In this document: positions 43,150-52,261 of the stretch, one piece after another
How the letters are laid out: each line of letters begins with the position of its first letter
Numbering within the stretch: the stretch's first letter is position 1
Source of the DNA: Anaerolineales bacterium
GTDB taxonomy: Bacteria; Chloroflexota; Anaerolineae; 4572-78; J111
DNA length: 64,000 nt
Direction: 5' to 3'
NCBI GenBank assembly: GCA_015075405.1
Contig: JABTUK010000002.1
Location: 1,674,001-1,738,000, forward strand
Notes under the pieces: model-generated
What the model was told of the DNA's origin: nothing
Databases searched by the model: none
What the model saw: the letters and a program-made list of their open reading frames with translations, nothing else
Position numbers and translations under genes: made by a program

Positions 43150-44838
43150 ATGGTTGAAATAAATTCCCAACATCATCTCATCGAAGACAGCCTGCTGCGC
43201 ATCCCCTTTTTCAAATCCTGCTCCCGCGAAACTCTGGCGGCTGTTTCGGCTAAACTGCAAAAAGTTCATTTTGAGCACGGCGAGGTTGTGTTTGTCGAAG
43301 ACAGCCTGGGCGACTCGATGTATCTGATCGAGTCGGGCCAGGTTAAGGTTTCTATCAACACGGGGGCGGGACAGCAGGAAAAGATTGTCAATTATCTGGG
43401 GCCGGGCAACTTTTTTGGTGAAATGGCCCTGCTGCTCAATCAACGCCGCTCGGCCACAGTCACGGTGGTGATTGACGCCGATTTGTGGGTGCTGCGCAAA
43501 GCGGATATGGATGAACTGCTGGCCGACCACCCTGAAATTGCCTTGCAGTTGACCCGCGAGTTAAGCCGCCGCCTGAGCGATGTGGTAATGGAGGTTGAGA
43601 AGCGGCCCGGCTATACCCTGACGGCCGTCTTCGGCCCCCAAGCCTGGCAACTGGCCCAGCAGCTCCACCGGCTGACCCACCAGCGGGTCGTGTTGTTTGA
43701 CGCCACCGGGGCCAAGCTAACCCAGGAAATCAACGCCGGCGCTCAAAGCGAAAGCCTGGTGGTGCTGGAAGCGATGGATAATCTCTCCAGCGCCTCCCTG
43801 GTTGAGACGCTGAGCATCTTGGTAGATGGCTATGATTGGGTCCTGGTGGCGCTGCCGACCGAGTACACTGAGGTAGCCGCCAAAGCCCTGCAACTGGTTC
43901 GAGCCACAGTTTTGCTCGACACCCCGGCCGCGACCTGGATCAAAGAACTCTCCAAAGGCCCTATTTTCACCTGTGATAACAGCGAGGCGGAATTGGGCCG
44001 GACGGCCCGCAAAATTGCCCAACGAGTGATCGGCCTGGCCCTTTCCAGTGGCGGGGCCAGAGGCATTGCCCATATTGGGGTGCTCCAAACCCTGGAAAAG
44101 GCCAACATTCCGGTTGATATGATTGCCGGCACCAGCGCCGGCTCGCTTTTTGGGGGACTGTACGCCTGCGGTAAATCGCCCGATGAAGTGGCCCACTTTG
44201 CCAAAAACCTGGTCAAATTGATTGACTTCAAAAGCGGCCTGTGGGATCCACGAGTCAATTTACCCTGGAACGGCCTCATCAAAGGTAATGCCACCCTTAA
44301 ATATCTGGATAAACAGTTCAATCACGTCAGCTTTGCCGATACCAAGATTCCCTTTTATGTGGTCGCCGCCGATGTGATGTCGGGTGAGGAGGTTGTGTTT
44401 GAGGAGGGCTTGTTGGCCGAAGCCGTCAGAGCCAGCATTGGCATGATCGGTATTTTTTCGCCCTACCAACTCAACGACCACTATCTCATTGATGGCGGCG
44501 CGGTCAACCCGGTGCCGGCCAGCATTCTGGCCGAAAAAGGGGCTAATATCATTATCGCCTCCAGCGTCATCCCTTCCATTGAAGAAGAACGGGCCAGGGG
44601 CCGCTTGAAATCTCGGCAGCCGCTCAATCCCAATTTTTTTGGGGTACTGACCAGCATGATGGCGATTATGGAGCGCGAAATTGTGAAAACCCGGATGAGT
44701 CCGGTGGATGTGTTAATCAGGCCGCGCGTCGAGCTGTTGACCTCGATGGATTATGACAAGGCCGAGGAGTTTATTCGCCTGGGCCGCGAAGCCGCCGAGC
44801 GAGAGCTACCCCTACTGCAAAAATTGCTCAGTAATTAG
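43150..44838 (+). CDS. Cyclic-nucleotide-binding patatin-like phospholipase
   Basis: 562 residues. An N-terminal cNMP-binding domain (~10-130) has FEHGEVVFVEDSLGDSMYLIESGQVKV and GNFFGEMALLLNQRRSATV. A middle region (~155-290) is followed by a patatin domain with the oxyanion loop SSGGARGIAHIG, nucleophile GTSAGS and Asp in IDGGAVNP. This plan matches bacterial relatives of neuropathy target esterase, serine hydrolases of phospholipids regulated by a nucleotide. It heads a same-strand group with the histidine kinase and the DUF3307 protein. Confidence 0.88.
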   Translation: MVEINSQHHLIEDSLLRIPFFKSCSRETLAAVSAKLQKVHFEHGEVVFVEDSLGDSMYLIESGQVKVSINTGAGQQEKIVNYLGPGNFFGEMALLLNQRRSATVTVVIDADLWVLRKADMDELLADHPEIALQLTRELSRRLSDVVMEVEKRPGYTLTAVFGPQAWQLAQQLHRLTHQRVVLFDATGAKLTQEINAGAQSESLVVLEAMDNLSSASLVETLSILVDGYDWVLVALPTEYTEVAAKALQLVRATVLLDTPAATWIKELSKGPIFTCDNSEAELGRTARKIAQRVIGLALSSGGARGIAHIGVLQTLEKANIPVDMIAGTSAGSLFGGLYACGKSPDEVAHFAKNLVKLIDFKSGLWDPRVNLPWNGLIKGNATLKYLDKQFNHVSFADTKIPFYVVAADVMSGEEVVFEEGLLAEAVRASIGMIGIFSPYQLNDHYLIDGGAVNPVPASILAEKGANIIIASSVIPSIEEERARGRLKSRQPLNPNFFGVLTSMMAIMEREIVKTRMSPVDVLIRPRVELLTSMDYDKAEEFIRLGREAAERELPLLQKLLSN

Positions 44839-44973
44839 CCTTTTTTTGGGATTGAGCTAGGATTAATGCCCTTGCAAATAAGTAGTATGATGGGGCCTTG
44901 CGCCCGCCCACAAGGGGCTAAACTACGTTGTTTGAAAGGTAGTAGAGGCTTAGAAGGCAGGCAGGGTGAAAGC

Positions 44974-46251
44974 TTGAGCAAAACAACTGACGCCGCAGAA
45001 TTAGCCGCTCTTCAAGAAAAAATAAAAACCCTAGAGGTCAATTTTCAGGAAGCGCAGCATCGCATCGCGGTTTTGCATGTGGTGCACGAGGTAGCCGGGT
45101 CGCTCACCTCTGAGCTAAATTTGGAGCCGCTGCTGCGCAAAATTCTGGTGGCAGCCGTCGAGGTCATGAACGCATCGGCCGGCTCGCTAATTTTGCTCGA
45201 TGAGCTGACCGATGAATTGGTCTTTGCCGTGATCGAAGGCGGCGGCGGGGAAAACCTTAAAGGGGTACGCATGGCCCGCGACAAAGGCATTGCCGGCTGG
45301 GTCGCTACCCATCGCAAGCCCTTAATCGTGGATGATGTCAACAAGGATAACCGCTACTACCAGAGCATCGCCGACAGTTTCGACTTCAAGCTGACCTCGC
45401 TGCTGTGCGTGCCGATGATCTCGCGCAATAAGCTGATCGGCGTGTTGCAGGTCTTACAGAGCAAGCCCGATCATTACTTTGGCGATTTGGACCAAAAATT
45501 GTTGACCACCTTTGCCAATCAGGCCGCCATTGCCATCGAAAATGCCCGTTTATACGAAAGCCTCAAAGAGGAACGGGATCGCCTGGTGGTGGTCGAAGAT
45601 GAGATTCGCAAGCGCCTGGCCCGCGATTTGCACGATGGGCCAACCCAGTTGTTGGCTTCGATTATTATGAGCCTGAGTTTTACCAAAGAACTGATCAAGC
45701 GCGCCCCGGAGCACGCTCTGGACGAAATTGATTTGAACCTGGGCGTCTCGGAGAAGGCCCTGAAGCAGCTCCGCACCCTGCTGTTCGACCTCCGCCCGGT
45801 CATCCTGGAAACCCAGGGGCTTATCCCAGCGCTAGAGGTTTACGCCGAGCGGCTGGCCGAGACCGATAAACTTAACATCGTTTTAACCGTCGAGAAGGAA
45901 TTTGAGCGGCTTTCGCCCAAAGCGGAGGTCGCTATTTTTGCGGTCATTCAGGAAGCGGTCAACAACGCCAAAAAGTATGCCCAGGCGTCACAGATAGATT
46001 TGATCCTGCAACCCGATGAAAGCCAGGATACCCTGACCGTGTTGATTAAAGATAACGGGCTGGGTTTTGATGTCCACAAAGTCAAAGCGCGCTACGAAGA
46101 GCGCGGCAGCCTGGGCATGATCAATATGCAAGAACGTTCCAGCGCCATCAACGGCGTCTTTACCATCCATTCAGAGGTGGGCCAGGGGACCGAAGTGATC
46201 CTGACCTTACCTCTCCATGAAAATCTCTTGAGCAACTCGAAGGAAATGTAA
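44974..46251 (+). CDS. GAF-domain histidine kinase (NarL-type)
   Basis: About 425 residues from a TTG at 44974 with AGGG upstream; an ATG at 44866 would add 36 unlikely residues. An N-terminal coiled coil is followed by a GAF domain (~60-210) and HisKA_3 with the phospho-acceptor His in RKRLARDLHDGPTQLLASI. The HATPase domain has VIQEAVNNAKKYAQAS (N box), DNGLGFD and RGSLGMINMQERS (G boxes). No membrane segment, so a cytoplasmic sensor. The partner response regulator, expected to be NarL-like, is not in the window. It ends 5 bases before the DUF3307 gene. Confidence 0.87.
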   Translation: MSKTTDAAELAALQEKIKTLEVNFQEAQHRIAVLHVVHEVAGSLTSELNLEPLLRKILVAAVEVMNASAGSLILLDELTDELVFAVIEGGGGENLKGVRMARDKGIAGWVATHRKPLIVDDVNKDNRYYQSIADSFDFKLTSLLCVPMISRNKLIGVLQVLQSKPDHYFGDLDQKLLTTFANQAAIAIENARLYESLKEERDRLVVVEDEIRKRLARDLHDGPTQLLASIIMSLSFTKELIKRAPEHALDEIDLNLGVSEKALKQLRTLLFDLRPVILETQGLIPALEVYAERLAETDKLNIVLTVEKEFERLSPKAEVAIFAVIQEAVNNAKKYAQASQIDLILQPDESQDTLTVLIKDNGLGFDVHKVKARYEERGSLGMINMQERSSAINGVFTIHSEVGQGTEVILTLPLHENLLSNSKEM

Positions 46252-46256
46252 GCACC

Positions 46257-47021
46257 ATGGACCTGGCCCTCTCCTTCTTCTTACGCCTCATGTTGGGCCA
46301 CATGATCGGCGATTTCGTTTTACAACCCTACTGGCTGGTTTTGGCCAAACGCAAAGGCTGGCCGGGTCTGATCATTCACGTCGGCATTGTCACCTTTATA
46401 ACCGCCATTTTAGCCTGGAACACCCTGCCCATCTGGTGGGTTTGGATGATTGTTTTGTTTCTGGGCCATCTTTTTATTGACCAATTTCGCACCTTTGTTT
46501 TTACCGATAACAGTAAAGGGAAGGGCTTATTATTACTCATCCTGGACCAGATTGCCCACCTCATTCTGATAATTCTGATAGCTTGGGCGGCCACCGGCTG
46601 GACCCCCGCCGACTTGCAGCTTTTGTGGACGCCCACCGCCCTCAACCAATATCGGCTGATGGCTTATTTGATCGGCTTGGCCACCGTGATTGGGGTGGCC
46701 CCGGTTTTGGAAGCCGAGGTCTCTGTAGCCGTTCTGGCGACCCAGGGCACCGAAATCAAGCAGACGGTGGCCATCAACACCTTGGATCGGGTTCTGGGCG
46801 GGCTGGAGCGTACCATCGCCACCTTGCTGTTGTTGCTGGGGTACGGCCTGTTTACCCCGCTGGTCTTTTTGCCCCGGCTGGCCCTGATGATCTACCAGGG
46901 CCAGGCCATGACCAATCGTACCACGATGATTACCAAAGTAGTGACCAGTTTTGCTACGGCAATCATTGTGGGCTTGGTGCTTTATAATATCCCTATGCCG
47001 CTGATTTTTTTATCCTCATGA
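46257..47021 (+). CDS. DUF3307 membrane protein
   Basis: 254 residues. The N-terminal half (LRLMLGHMIGDFVLQPYWLVLAKRKGW...HVGIVTFITAIL...LGHLFIDQFRTFVF) is the DUF3307 family, with His/Asp residues in membrane helices. About six or seven TM segments in all. Function unknown. It follows the kinase after 5 bases, so the kinase may sense or control it. Confidence 0.75.
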   Translation: MDLALSFFLRLMLGHMIGDFVLQPYWLVLAKRKGWPGLIIHVGIVTFITAILAWNTLPIWWVWMIVLFLGHLFIDQFRTFVFTDNSKGKGLLLLILDQIAHLILIILIAWAATGWTPADLQLLWTPTALNQYRLMAYLIGLATVIGVAPVLEAEVSVAVLATQGTEIKQTVAINTLDRVLGGLERTIATLLLLLGYGLFTPLVFLPRLALMIYQGQAMTNRTTMITKVVTSFATAIIVGLVLYNIPMPLIFLSS

Positions 47022-47065
47022 ATAATGGTTAGAAGTCAGTAACCAGTCATGTCATTAAGTTTAAC

Positions 47066-47192
47066 CACCAAACAGCATCCTGAGTAGCGCGAAATGCAGT
47101 GAAGCGCGTATCGAAGGGTGCTGTTTGGTGACAAATCCCTGACGGCGCAGCACCCTTCGATACGGTTCGCTTCGCTCCCTACTCAGGATGCT
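47066..47192. repeat. Complex palindromic repeat CACCAAACAGCATCC
   Basis: CACCAAACAGCA pairs with TGCTGTTTGGTG (47119-47130). Alternatively GTATCGAAGGGTGCTG pairs with CAGCACCCTTCGATAC, and AGCATCCTGAGTAG with CTACTCAGGATGCT. The alternatives exclude one another, so the stretch could switch folds. No gene seen in 47022-47299. Confidence 0.65.
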
Positions 47193-47299
47193 GCTACCTT
47201 AATGATATTGACTGATCCTGCCCCTCTTCATCTTCACCGATTTCCAAAAAATAGAGACAATCTTATAATACCTTTCATCTGTTTGGGGAGAGGTTGTTT

Positions 47300-48182
47300 A
47301 TGGAAAATCTAAGCTCGAAATGGCGCGGGTTTCCTGGGGCATTTTGGTTCTTATGTGATTATTATGAGTATGTTGTCAATGATATATTTGTTCACGGACC
47401 CAGGTGAGGGTGATTTTTGGGTTAAGTGGCCCGCCCTCGGTTGGGGCGCTGGGTTGGCGCTTCATTTTTTGAGCCTGCTTTTGGGTCAAGGAAAGGCTGA
47501 AGCAGAGCAGCAGGTTCAACATCAGGAGGATGATCTTGAGCAAGCGCAAGACGAACCCGCCAGCCAGGCTGAGCCGGTGACGCAGAAACGTCAAGAAAAA
47601 ATGCGCCCCCGGCCCGTCGAATATCCCCTGATCAATAAGGGCCAAACAAACCCGGTGATTCATGCTCACCTGGACAAGGCCCTGGCTTATCAGGCTCAGA
47701 TCGAGAGCTTGATTAAAGCCACCACCACCCCCAATGCCCGCGCCCGCTTGCAGGAATTGGCCGCTCAGGTCCACGAGTGGGTTGAAGCGATTGAAGACCT
47801 GGTCAGGCGGATTGACGGTTTTCAACAAAACAACCTCATCCGCCAGGATTTGGAGACCGTGCCACAGGCGATTGCCAAGCTCGAAGCCCAACTGGGCCAG
47901 GAAAACGACCCCGAGGTGCGCCGCCAATTGGAGCGAACCCTGGCTAACCGCCGCAACCAACTGACCTCGCTGGAGCGTTTGCAGAACACCATGAAGCGGG
48001 CAGAAATCCAAATTGAAAGCACCCTATCTGCCCTGGGGACGATCTATTCCCAACTCCTCACCGGTGAATCCACCGACCATGTGGCCGATTACAGCCGCTT
48101 ATTGGCGGAGGTGGATGAGGAAGTGCGCTTGTTGCAGGATCGGTTGGAGGCGTTAGAAGAGGTTAAGTTGGGCCGGGCGTGA
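47300..48182 (+). CDS. 2TM-domain/coiled-coil protein, N-terminus probably frameshifted
   Basis: A strong ribosome site (GGGGAGAGG) precedes the ATG at 47300, whose frame reads MENLSSKWRGF and then leaves the family pattern. The frame that holds the rest begins to match 2TM-domain proteins at GFLGHFGSYVIIMSMLSMIYLFT and continues LGWGAGLALHFLSLL through 48182. Skipping one base near 47330 joins the two parts. The body (residues ~50-270) is a long coiled coil (LEAQLGQENDPEVRRQLERTLANRRNQLTSLERL). Read as annotated, the open frame starts at 47355. Function unknown. Confidence 0.55.
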
Positions 48183-48195
48183 AGCTCTACAACGG

Positions 48196-48309
48196 GTAAC
48201 TGTTCAGTCCCAATATCATTTCGAGGCCGTAGGCCGAGAAATCTCTGGAGCGCTGCATAAGCATAAGAGATTTCTCCCTTCGGTCGAAATGACATATTTG
48301 AGCAGTTAC
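48196..48309. mobile_element. MITE-like element at the 3' end of parB
   Basis: GTAACTGTTCAG...ATTTCGAGGCC to TCGAAATGACAT...GAGCAGTTAC. Flanks TACAACGG (48188-48195) and TACAACTG (48310-48317) differ in one base, consistent with an aged 8-bp duplication. Its last base completes the parB stop codon. Confidence 0.82.
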
Positions 48310-49190
48310 TACAACTGCTCATCCTTCCCTAAAATCGCGTCGAAAATGGCTTGCAGTTCTTCCTGGGAATAAAAATGGATGACCAGCCGGCCCGATTGAT
48401 CTTCGGAGCGGTTGAGTTCAATCCGGGTGCCGAGTTTCGACTCAAATTTAGCCAGCATCGTTTTATCATGGGGGGTGAGCGGGGGGCGTTTGGGTTTGGC
48501 TTCGGCATCGCCCAGCAGTAGTTGGCGGGCCAGAGCCTCGGTCTGGCGGACGTTGAGGCCGCGATTAATTACAGTGGTCAACAAACTCAACTGGTCACGG
48601 CCCTTTTTGAGGCTCAGCAGGGCGCGGGCATGCCCTTCCGATATTTCCCCGGAGGCCAGGGCAACTCTGGCCTCTTCCGGCAAATTGAGCAGCCGGACGA
48701 TATTGGCGACGGCGGTACGGCTTTTACCCACGCGCTCGGCCACAGCTTCCTGGGTTAGGCCAAATTCCTCCATCAATTGGGCGTAAGCCTCGGCTTCTTC
48801 CAACGGGTTCAGGTCGGCCCGCTGAATATTTTCTACCAAAGCCAATTCCAACATCTGCTGCGGGCTGGTCTCTTTGACAATTACCGGCACGGTGGTCAAG
48901 CCGGCCAATTGGCTGGCTCGCCAGCGGCGTTCTCCGGCAATCAGTTGATAGCCAGCCCCCACTCGCGTCACAATCAACGGCTGGATTAGACCATGCGCCG
49001 CAATCGAAGCGGCCAATTCTTGTAGTTTCTCCGGGTTTATGGTCTGCCGGGGTTGGTGGGGATTGGGCGAGATGTGATCCACCGGAATTTCAACTGCGCC
49101 GGCCTGCACTTCTGAACTGGCCGGTCTAATGGTCGTTGTCGGAATCAATGCTTCCAGGCCCTTGCCCAACCCGCGTTTTTTGGTCATCAT
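48309..49190 (-). CDS. parB: Chromosome-partitioning protein ParB
   Basis: About 293 residues from the ATGATG at 49190/49187 (GAGGAAGG just upstream). KKRGLGKGLEALIP is the ParA-binding start. IPVDHISPNPHQPRQTINPEKLQELAASIAAHGLIQPLIV and GYQLIAGERRWRASQLAG with the CTP-binding ENIQRADLNPLEEAEAY follow, then the HTH GLTQEAVAERVGKSRTAVANIVRLL and a C-terminal dimer domain. ParB loads at parS sites and slides as a CTP clamp. No canonical parS was seen here. Its TAG stop is made jointly with a MITE end. Confidence 0.95.
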   Translation of the reverse strand: MMTKKRGLGKGLEALIPTTTIRPASSEVQAGAVEIPVDHISPNPHQPRQTINPEKLQELAASIAAHGLIQPLIVTRVGAGYQLIAGERRWRASQLAGLTTVPVIVKETSPQQMLELALVENIQRADLNPLEEAEAYAQLMEEFGLTQEAVAERVGKSRTAVANIVRLLNLPEEARVALASGEISEGHARALLSLKKGRDQLSLLTTVINRGLNVRQTEALARQLLLGDAEAKPKRPPLTPHDKTMLAKFESKLGTRIELNRSEDQSGRLVIHFYSQEELQAIFDAILGKDEQL

Positions 49191-49212
49191 AAACACCTTC
49201 CTCAAAAGTCAC

Positions 49213-49394
49213 AGGGTAGCAAGTAGCAGGGTAGCAAATATAACGAACTATACTTTGCACGGATACAAACTGCGTTTTTCTACACTGGCAAAAAGCTCAG
49301 TTTGTGCCTGCGGGTAGTATATAAGGTACAAATTTTTCTCTGTTACCTGCAACCTTGCTACCTGCTACTTTGCTATGTGCTACTTTGCTACTTG
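49213..49394. repeat. Split GTAGCA-word hairpin between parA and parB
   Basis: Left arm AGGGTAGCAAGTAGCAGGGT (49213-49240), right arm ACCTGCTACTTTGCTATGTG... (49339-49394), separated by ~100 unrelated bases. The right arm forms the last codons and stop of parA. Confidence 0.7.
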
Positions 49395-50174
49395 CTTCCG
49401 CACCCGGCTCAATAATTCTTCGGTCAGCGCTTGATAGGCTTTACAGCCGGCGGAGTCAGGCGCATAGGCCAGAATATCCTCACCGTAACTGGGAGCTTCG
49501 CTCAAGCGGATGTTGCGCGGGATGATGGTTTTGAAGATTTGCTCCGGGAAGTGCTGGCGCACCTCGTTGACCACATCCATGGCCAGGTTAGTTCGGCTGT
49601 CGAACATGGTCATCACCACCCCGGCTACCTGCAACTGGGGGTTGAGATTGTCGCGCACCAGGTTGACGGTATGGACCAGTTGGCCCAATCCTTCCAGCGG
49701 CAGGTACTCGCACTGCACCGGAATAATCACCCCATGGGTCGAGGCAGTCAAAGCATTGACAGTCAACAGCCCTAGGCTGGGGGGGGTGTCAATAAAAATA
49801 AAATCATAATCCGCCAGAATGGGTTTCAACATCTTTTGCAGCAAGGTTTCGCGGGCCAGTTGCTGCACCAGTTCCACCTCGGCGGCGGCCAGTTCGGGCG
49901 AGGCCGGCAGAATTGACAGGCGCTCGCGTCCGGTAGCCTGAACAATCTCGTGGGCCGGCACTTTGTTCACCAGCGCATCGTACAGCGAGGGCGCTTCGTC
50001 GGCCAGCTTAACCCCCACGCTGGAAGTGGCATTGGATTGGGGGTCGGCGTCTACAATCAAAACCCGCGCTTTGCGGGCGGCAATAAACGCAGCCAAGTTG
50101 ACAGTCGTGGTCGTTTTACCAACCCCGCCTTTTTGATTGGCAATGGTGTAAACAAAAGCCGCACGGTCAGTCAT
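49380..50174 (-). CDS. parA: Chromosome-partitioning ATPase ParA/Soj
   Basis: 264 residues. Deviant Walker A KGGVGKTT at 15-22, switch motif [21 protein letters not shown] and the DNA-binding basic surface. [19 protein letters not shown] is the usual C-terminal stretch. It works with ParB to move origins. The last residues QVAK and the TAG stop read through GTAGCAAAG words of the repeat at 49339-49394, so the repeat has rewritten the C-terminus. It is transcribed towards parB, with 189 bases between. Confidence 0.95.
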   Translation of the reverse strand: MTDRAAFVYTIANQKGGVGKTTTTVNLAAFIAARKARVLIVDADPQSNATSSVGVKLADEAPSLYDALVNKVPAHEIVQATGRERLSILPASPELAAAEVELVQQLARETLLQKMLKPILADYDFIFIDTPPSLGLLTVNALTASTHGVIIPVQCEYLPLEGLGQLVHTVNLVRDNLNPQLQVAGVVMTMFDSRTNLAMDVVNEVRQHFPEQIFKTIIPRNIRLSEAPSYGEDILAYAPDSAGCKAYQALTEELLSRVRKQVAK

Positions 50175-50233
50175 GGGTTAAAAGTTGAATGTTGAGTGTT
50201 GATTGTAGCATAGGCCAGGATGACAAACAAAAC

Positions 50234-50387
50234 GTAACTACTCACCCCTCATGTCATCCATTCGACAGGCTCAGGACAGGTTTCGAGGCTGAAAGCCGAG
50301 AAATCTTCGAGATGGCTGTCTACAAACTACGGATTAGTAGATTTCTCGCTCCTAACATCGCTCGAAATGACATAGCCGAGTAGTTAC
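50234..50387. mobile_element. MITE-like element with a secondary insertion
   Basis: GTAACTACTCACC to GAGTAGTTAC, flanked by AACAAAAC (50226-50233) and AACATAAC (50388-50395), 7 of 8 alike. Within the left arm about 23 bases (CCATTCGACAGGCTCAGGAC...) interrupt the TGTCATTTCG motif; a relative of this unit also interrupts the pseudogene at 17790. Confidence 0.8.
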
Positions 50388-50413
50388 AACATAACAGAAC
50401 AGAATTAGAGCGA

Positions 50414-51271
50414 TTAAACTTTTTCAGCCGGATGCTGGGCGATATAAGACTCAACTTCGGCCCGCGTCGGGATGCCTTCGAGGCCGGTGCGCTCGATAGC
50501 CATCGAGGCAAAGACGTTGGCAAAATAGGCCGAGTGCCACAGGTCGTCTGTTTCGTGGTAACGGATGAAAAAGGCGGCGGCAAAAACATCGCCGGCGCCG
50601 GTGGGGTCGGTGGGCGTGGCGGGACGAGGCGGCACAGCCAAACGCTGTCCCTGGTGAAAAACAGTGCAGCCTTCTTTATCCTGGGTCACAATCAAAATAG
50701 AGGTTTGACCGGCCCATTTCTCGGCAATGGCCCAATTGCCTTCAATATCTTCGATGCTGATAACCGTCGCCTGAACCCGGGGGAGAATCTCCGCTGCGCC
50801 CTGCCAATCGCCCAGCGAGACAACTCCGTTAGCATCCCACTGCCGCAGCCATCCCTGCGGCGTTGTCACCAGCAGCGAGTTTTCAAACAAGCGGGTCACG
50901 CTGGCTTCCACATCCTGCGCCAGGGGGCAAAGGTGAACCAGCGAGATATTCCGCCAGTCGCGGGGAATATCGGTCGGGCCAATAGAACGGGCGATGGGCC
51001 CAACCGTTTGCTGCCGGCCCTGGGGGGTATAAACATTGCGGAAGGTGGTTATAGCCGCAGAAGGTAGAATATGCCACCGGGCATCGGCCAAAAAGGGCGG
51101 CGGAACAAAATCGGGGGCGGCGGCGGTAATGATGACCGGCTGCCAGCCCAACCGTTTGACCACGGAGCCGGCGTAGGTCACAGTACCGCCAATGGTGAAG
51201 CGGTCGTGCGGGAGCAAATCTTTGGTTACGGTTCCCACCAAAAGGTAGGGAGGCTGGGTATTTTGGGTCAT
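50414..51271 (-). CDS. PfkB-family carbohydrate kinase
   Basis: 285 residues. GGTVTYAGSVVKRLGW near the N-terminus and the catalytic/anion-hole motif DPTGAGDVFAAAFFIRYH near the C-terminus define the family. A Tyr/Asp-containing substrate region is shorter than in ribokinase, so the sugar cannot be assigned. Cytoplasmic ATP-dependent kinase. It lies downstream of jag, separated by a terminator at 51309, so it should have its own promoter. Confidence 0.85.
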   Translation of the reverse strand: MTQNTQPPYLLVGTVTKDLLPHDRFTIGGTVTYAGSVVKRLGWQPVIITAAAPDFVPPPFLADARWHILPSAAITTFRNVYTPQGRQQTVGPIARSIGPTDIPRDWRNISLVHLCPLAQDVEASVTRLFENSLLVTTPQGWLRQWDANGVVSLGDWQGAAEILPRVQATVISIEDIEGNWAIAEKWAGQTSILIVTQDKEGCTVFHQGQRLAVPPRPATPTDPTGAGDVFAAAFFIRYHETDDLWHSAYFANVFASMAIERTGLEGIPTRAEVESYIAQHPAEKV

Positions 51272-51308
51272 GCTGTCAACTCGATTCTCTCAGTTGGGTA
51301 AGGCAGAC

Positions 51309-51332
51309 AAAACCCACCGCAGGGGTGGGTTT
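51309..51332 (-). terminator. Terminator after jag
   Basis: AAAACCCACC and GGGTGGGTTT; on the minus strand the hairpin ends in TTTTG. It closes the rpmH-rnpA-yidD-yidC-jag block. Confidence 0.65.
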
Positions 51333-51336
51333 GGAA

Positions 51337-51445
51337 ATAAGTAACCGTCTAGAATTTACTTCCCGTTTTGAGTTCCTATGAGTTCCTTTAGTTCCCTGGG
51401 AACTCGTAGGAACTTGGGGGAACTTATTTTTGGACAATCCCTAAG
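51337..51445. repeat. ~105-bp interspersed repeat (AGTTCC family), copy B
   Basis: AAGTAACC...ATTTACTTCCCGTTTT...AGTTCCTAT...GGGGGAACTTATTTTT...CTAAG. It matches the minus strand of 8946-9052 along its length. Confidence 0.8.
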
Positions 51446-51472
51446 GTATACCGTTTACAAGCACACAGATGC

Positions 51473-52261
51473 TTACTTGGGAATAATGGTTACTTTACGA
51501 TTATCGTCGCTGCCGACACTCTTGGTGGTCACCGCCGGGTGGTCTCTCAAGGTAATGTGGATAATGCGGCGCTCGTGGGCCGGCATGGCTTCCAGCACCA
51601 TCTTTTTGCGGCTGGCGGTCACGCGCTCGGCCATTTTTTCAGCCATTTGACGCAGCGATTGGCGGCGACGCACCCGATAAGCCTCGACATCAACCACAAT
51701 CGGCAGCCAGCTATTCAGCTCTTTGCTGACCATCAGCCGAACCATATCCTGCAGCGCCTGGAGTGTTTCGCTGCGCCGGCCAATCAAGATGCCCAAATCG
51801 CCGCCGGTAATATCCAAAACCAGGGGCGGCGTTTCGCCCGCTTCGACCAAATCGGCGCCCTGGCGATAGGTTACGGTGGCCTGGATGCCCATAAGCTCAA
51901 GCAGCTTGGCTAAAAAGCGGACAGACATCTCGCCAATTTCCGCCTCGCGGCCGGATGCGGGCTGAGATTGGTCAGGCTGGCTCGGCTCGGCAGGTGTTTC
52001 AAGAGGGGTAGCGGGCTTACTAGCAATAATGGGGGGAGTAGAGACGGCGGCAGGTTGAAGATTTTCCGGCTGGCCCTGACTGCGGGGAATCAACCGAACT
52101 TGAGCATCTTCAGAGCCTATCCCAAAAACACCACGTTTCCCTTCTTTTACGATTTCAACATCAACTTGCTCACGGCTGAGGCCCAACTGAGCCAATCCTT
52201 GCTCGATGGCCTCATCAATCGTTTTAGCGCTTACGTCTAGACTTTCGTTTTGCTTTGACAT
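51473..52261 (-). CDS. jag: Jag/KhpB RNA-binding protein
   Basis: 262 residues from the ATG at 52261. Jag_N at ~1-55 (ESLDVSAKTIDEAIEQGLAQLGLSREQVDVEIVKEGKRGVFGIG), a Pro/Ser linker, KH domain (VLDITGGDLGILIGRRSETLQALQDMVRLMV) and R3H domain (RRRQSLRQMAEKMAERV...MPAHERRIIHITLRDH). It binds RNA and is linked to cell-wall growth and YidC in other bacteria. It overlaps the end of yidC by 38 bases in another frame, so translation is coupled. Confidence 0.92.
   Translation of the reverse strand: MSKQNESLDVSAKTIDEAIEQGLAQLGLSREQVDVEIVKEGKRGVFGIGSEDAQVRLIPRSQGQPENLQPAAVSTPPIIASKPATPLETPAEPSQPDQSQPASGREAEIGEMSVRFLAKLLELMGIQATVTYRQGADLVEAGETPPLVLDITGGDLGILIGRRSETLQALQDMVRLMVSKELNSWLPIVVDVEAYRVRRRQSLRQMAEKMAERVTASRKKMVLEAMPAHERRIIHITLRDHPAVTTKSVGSDDNRKVTIIPK

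Noticed and set aside
48309..50174. Canonical parS site near parAB
   Set aside because: I looked for TGTTTCACGTGAAACA-like palindromes and found none. CACGTG-containing words near 4490 belong to a repeat and lack the flanks.
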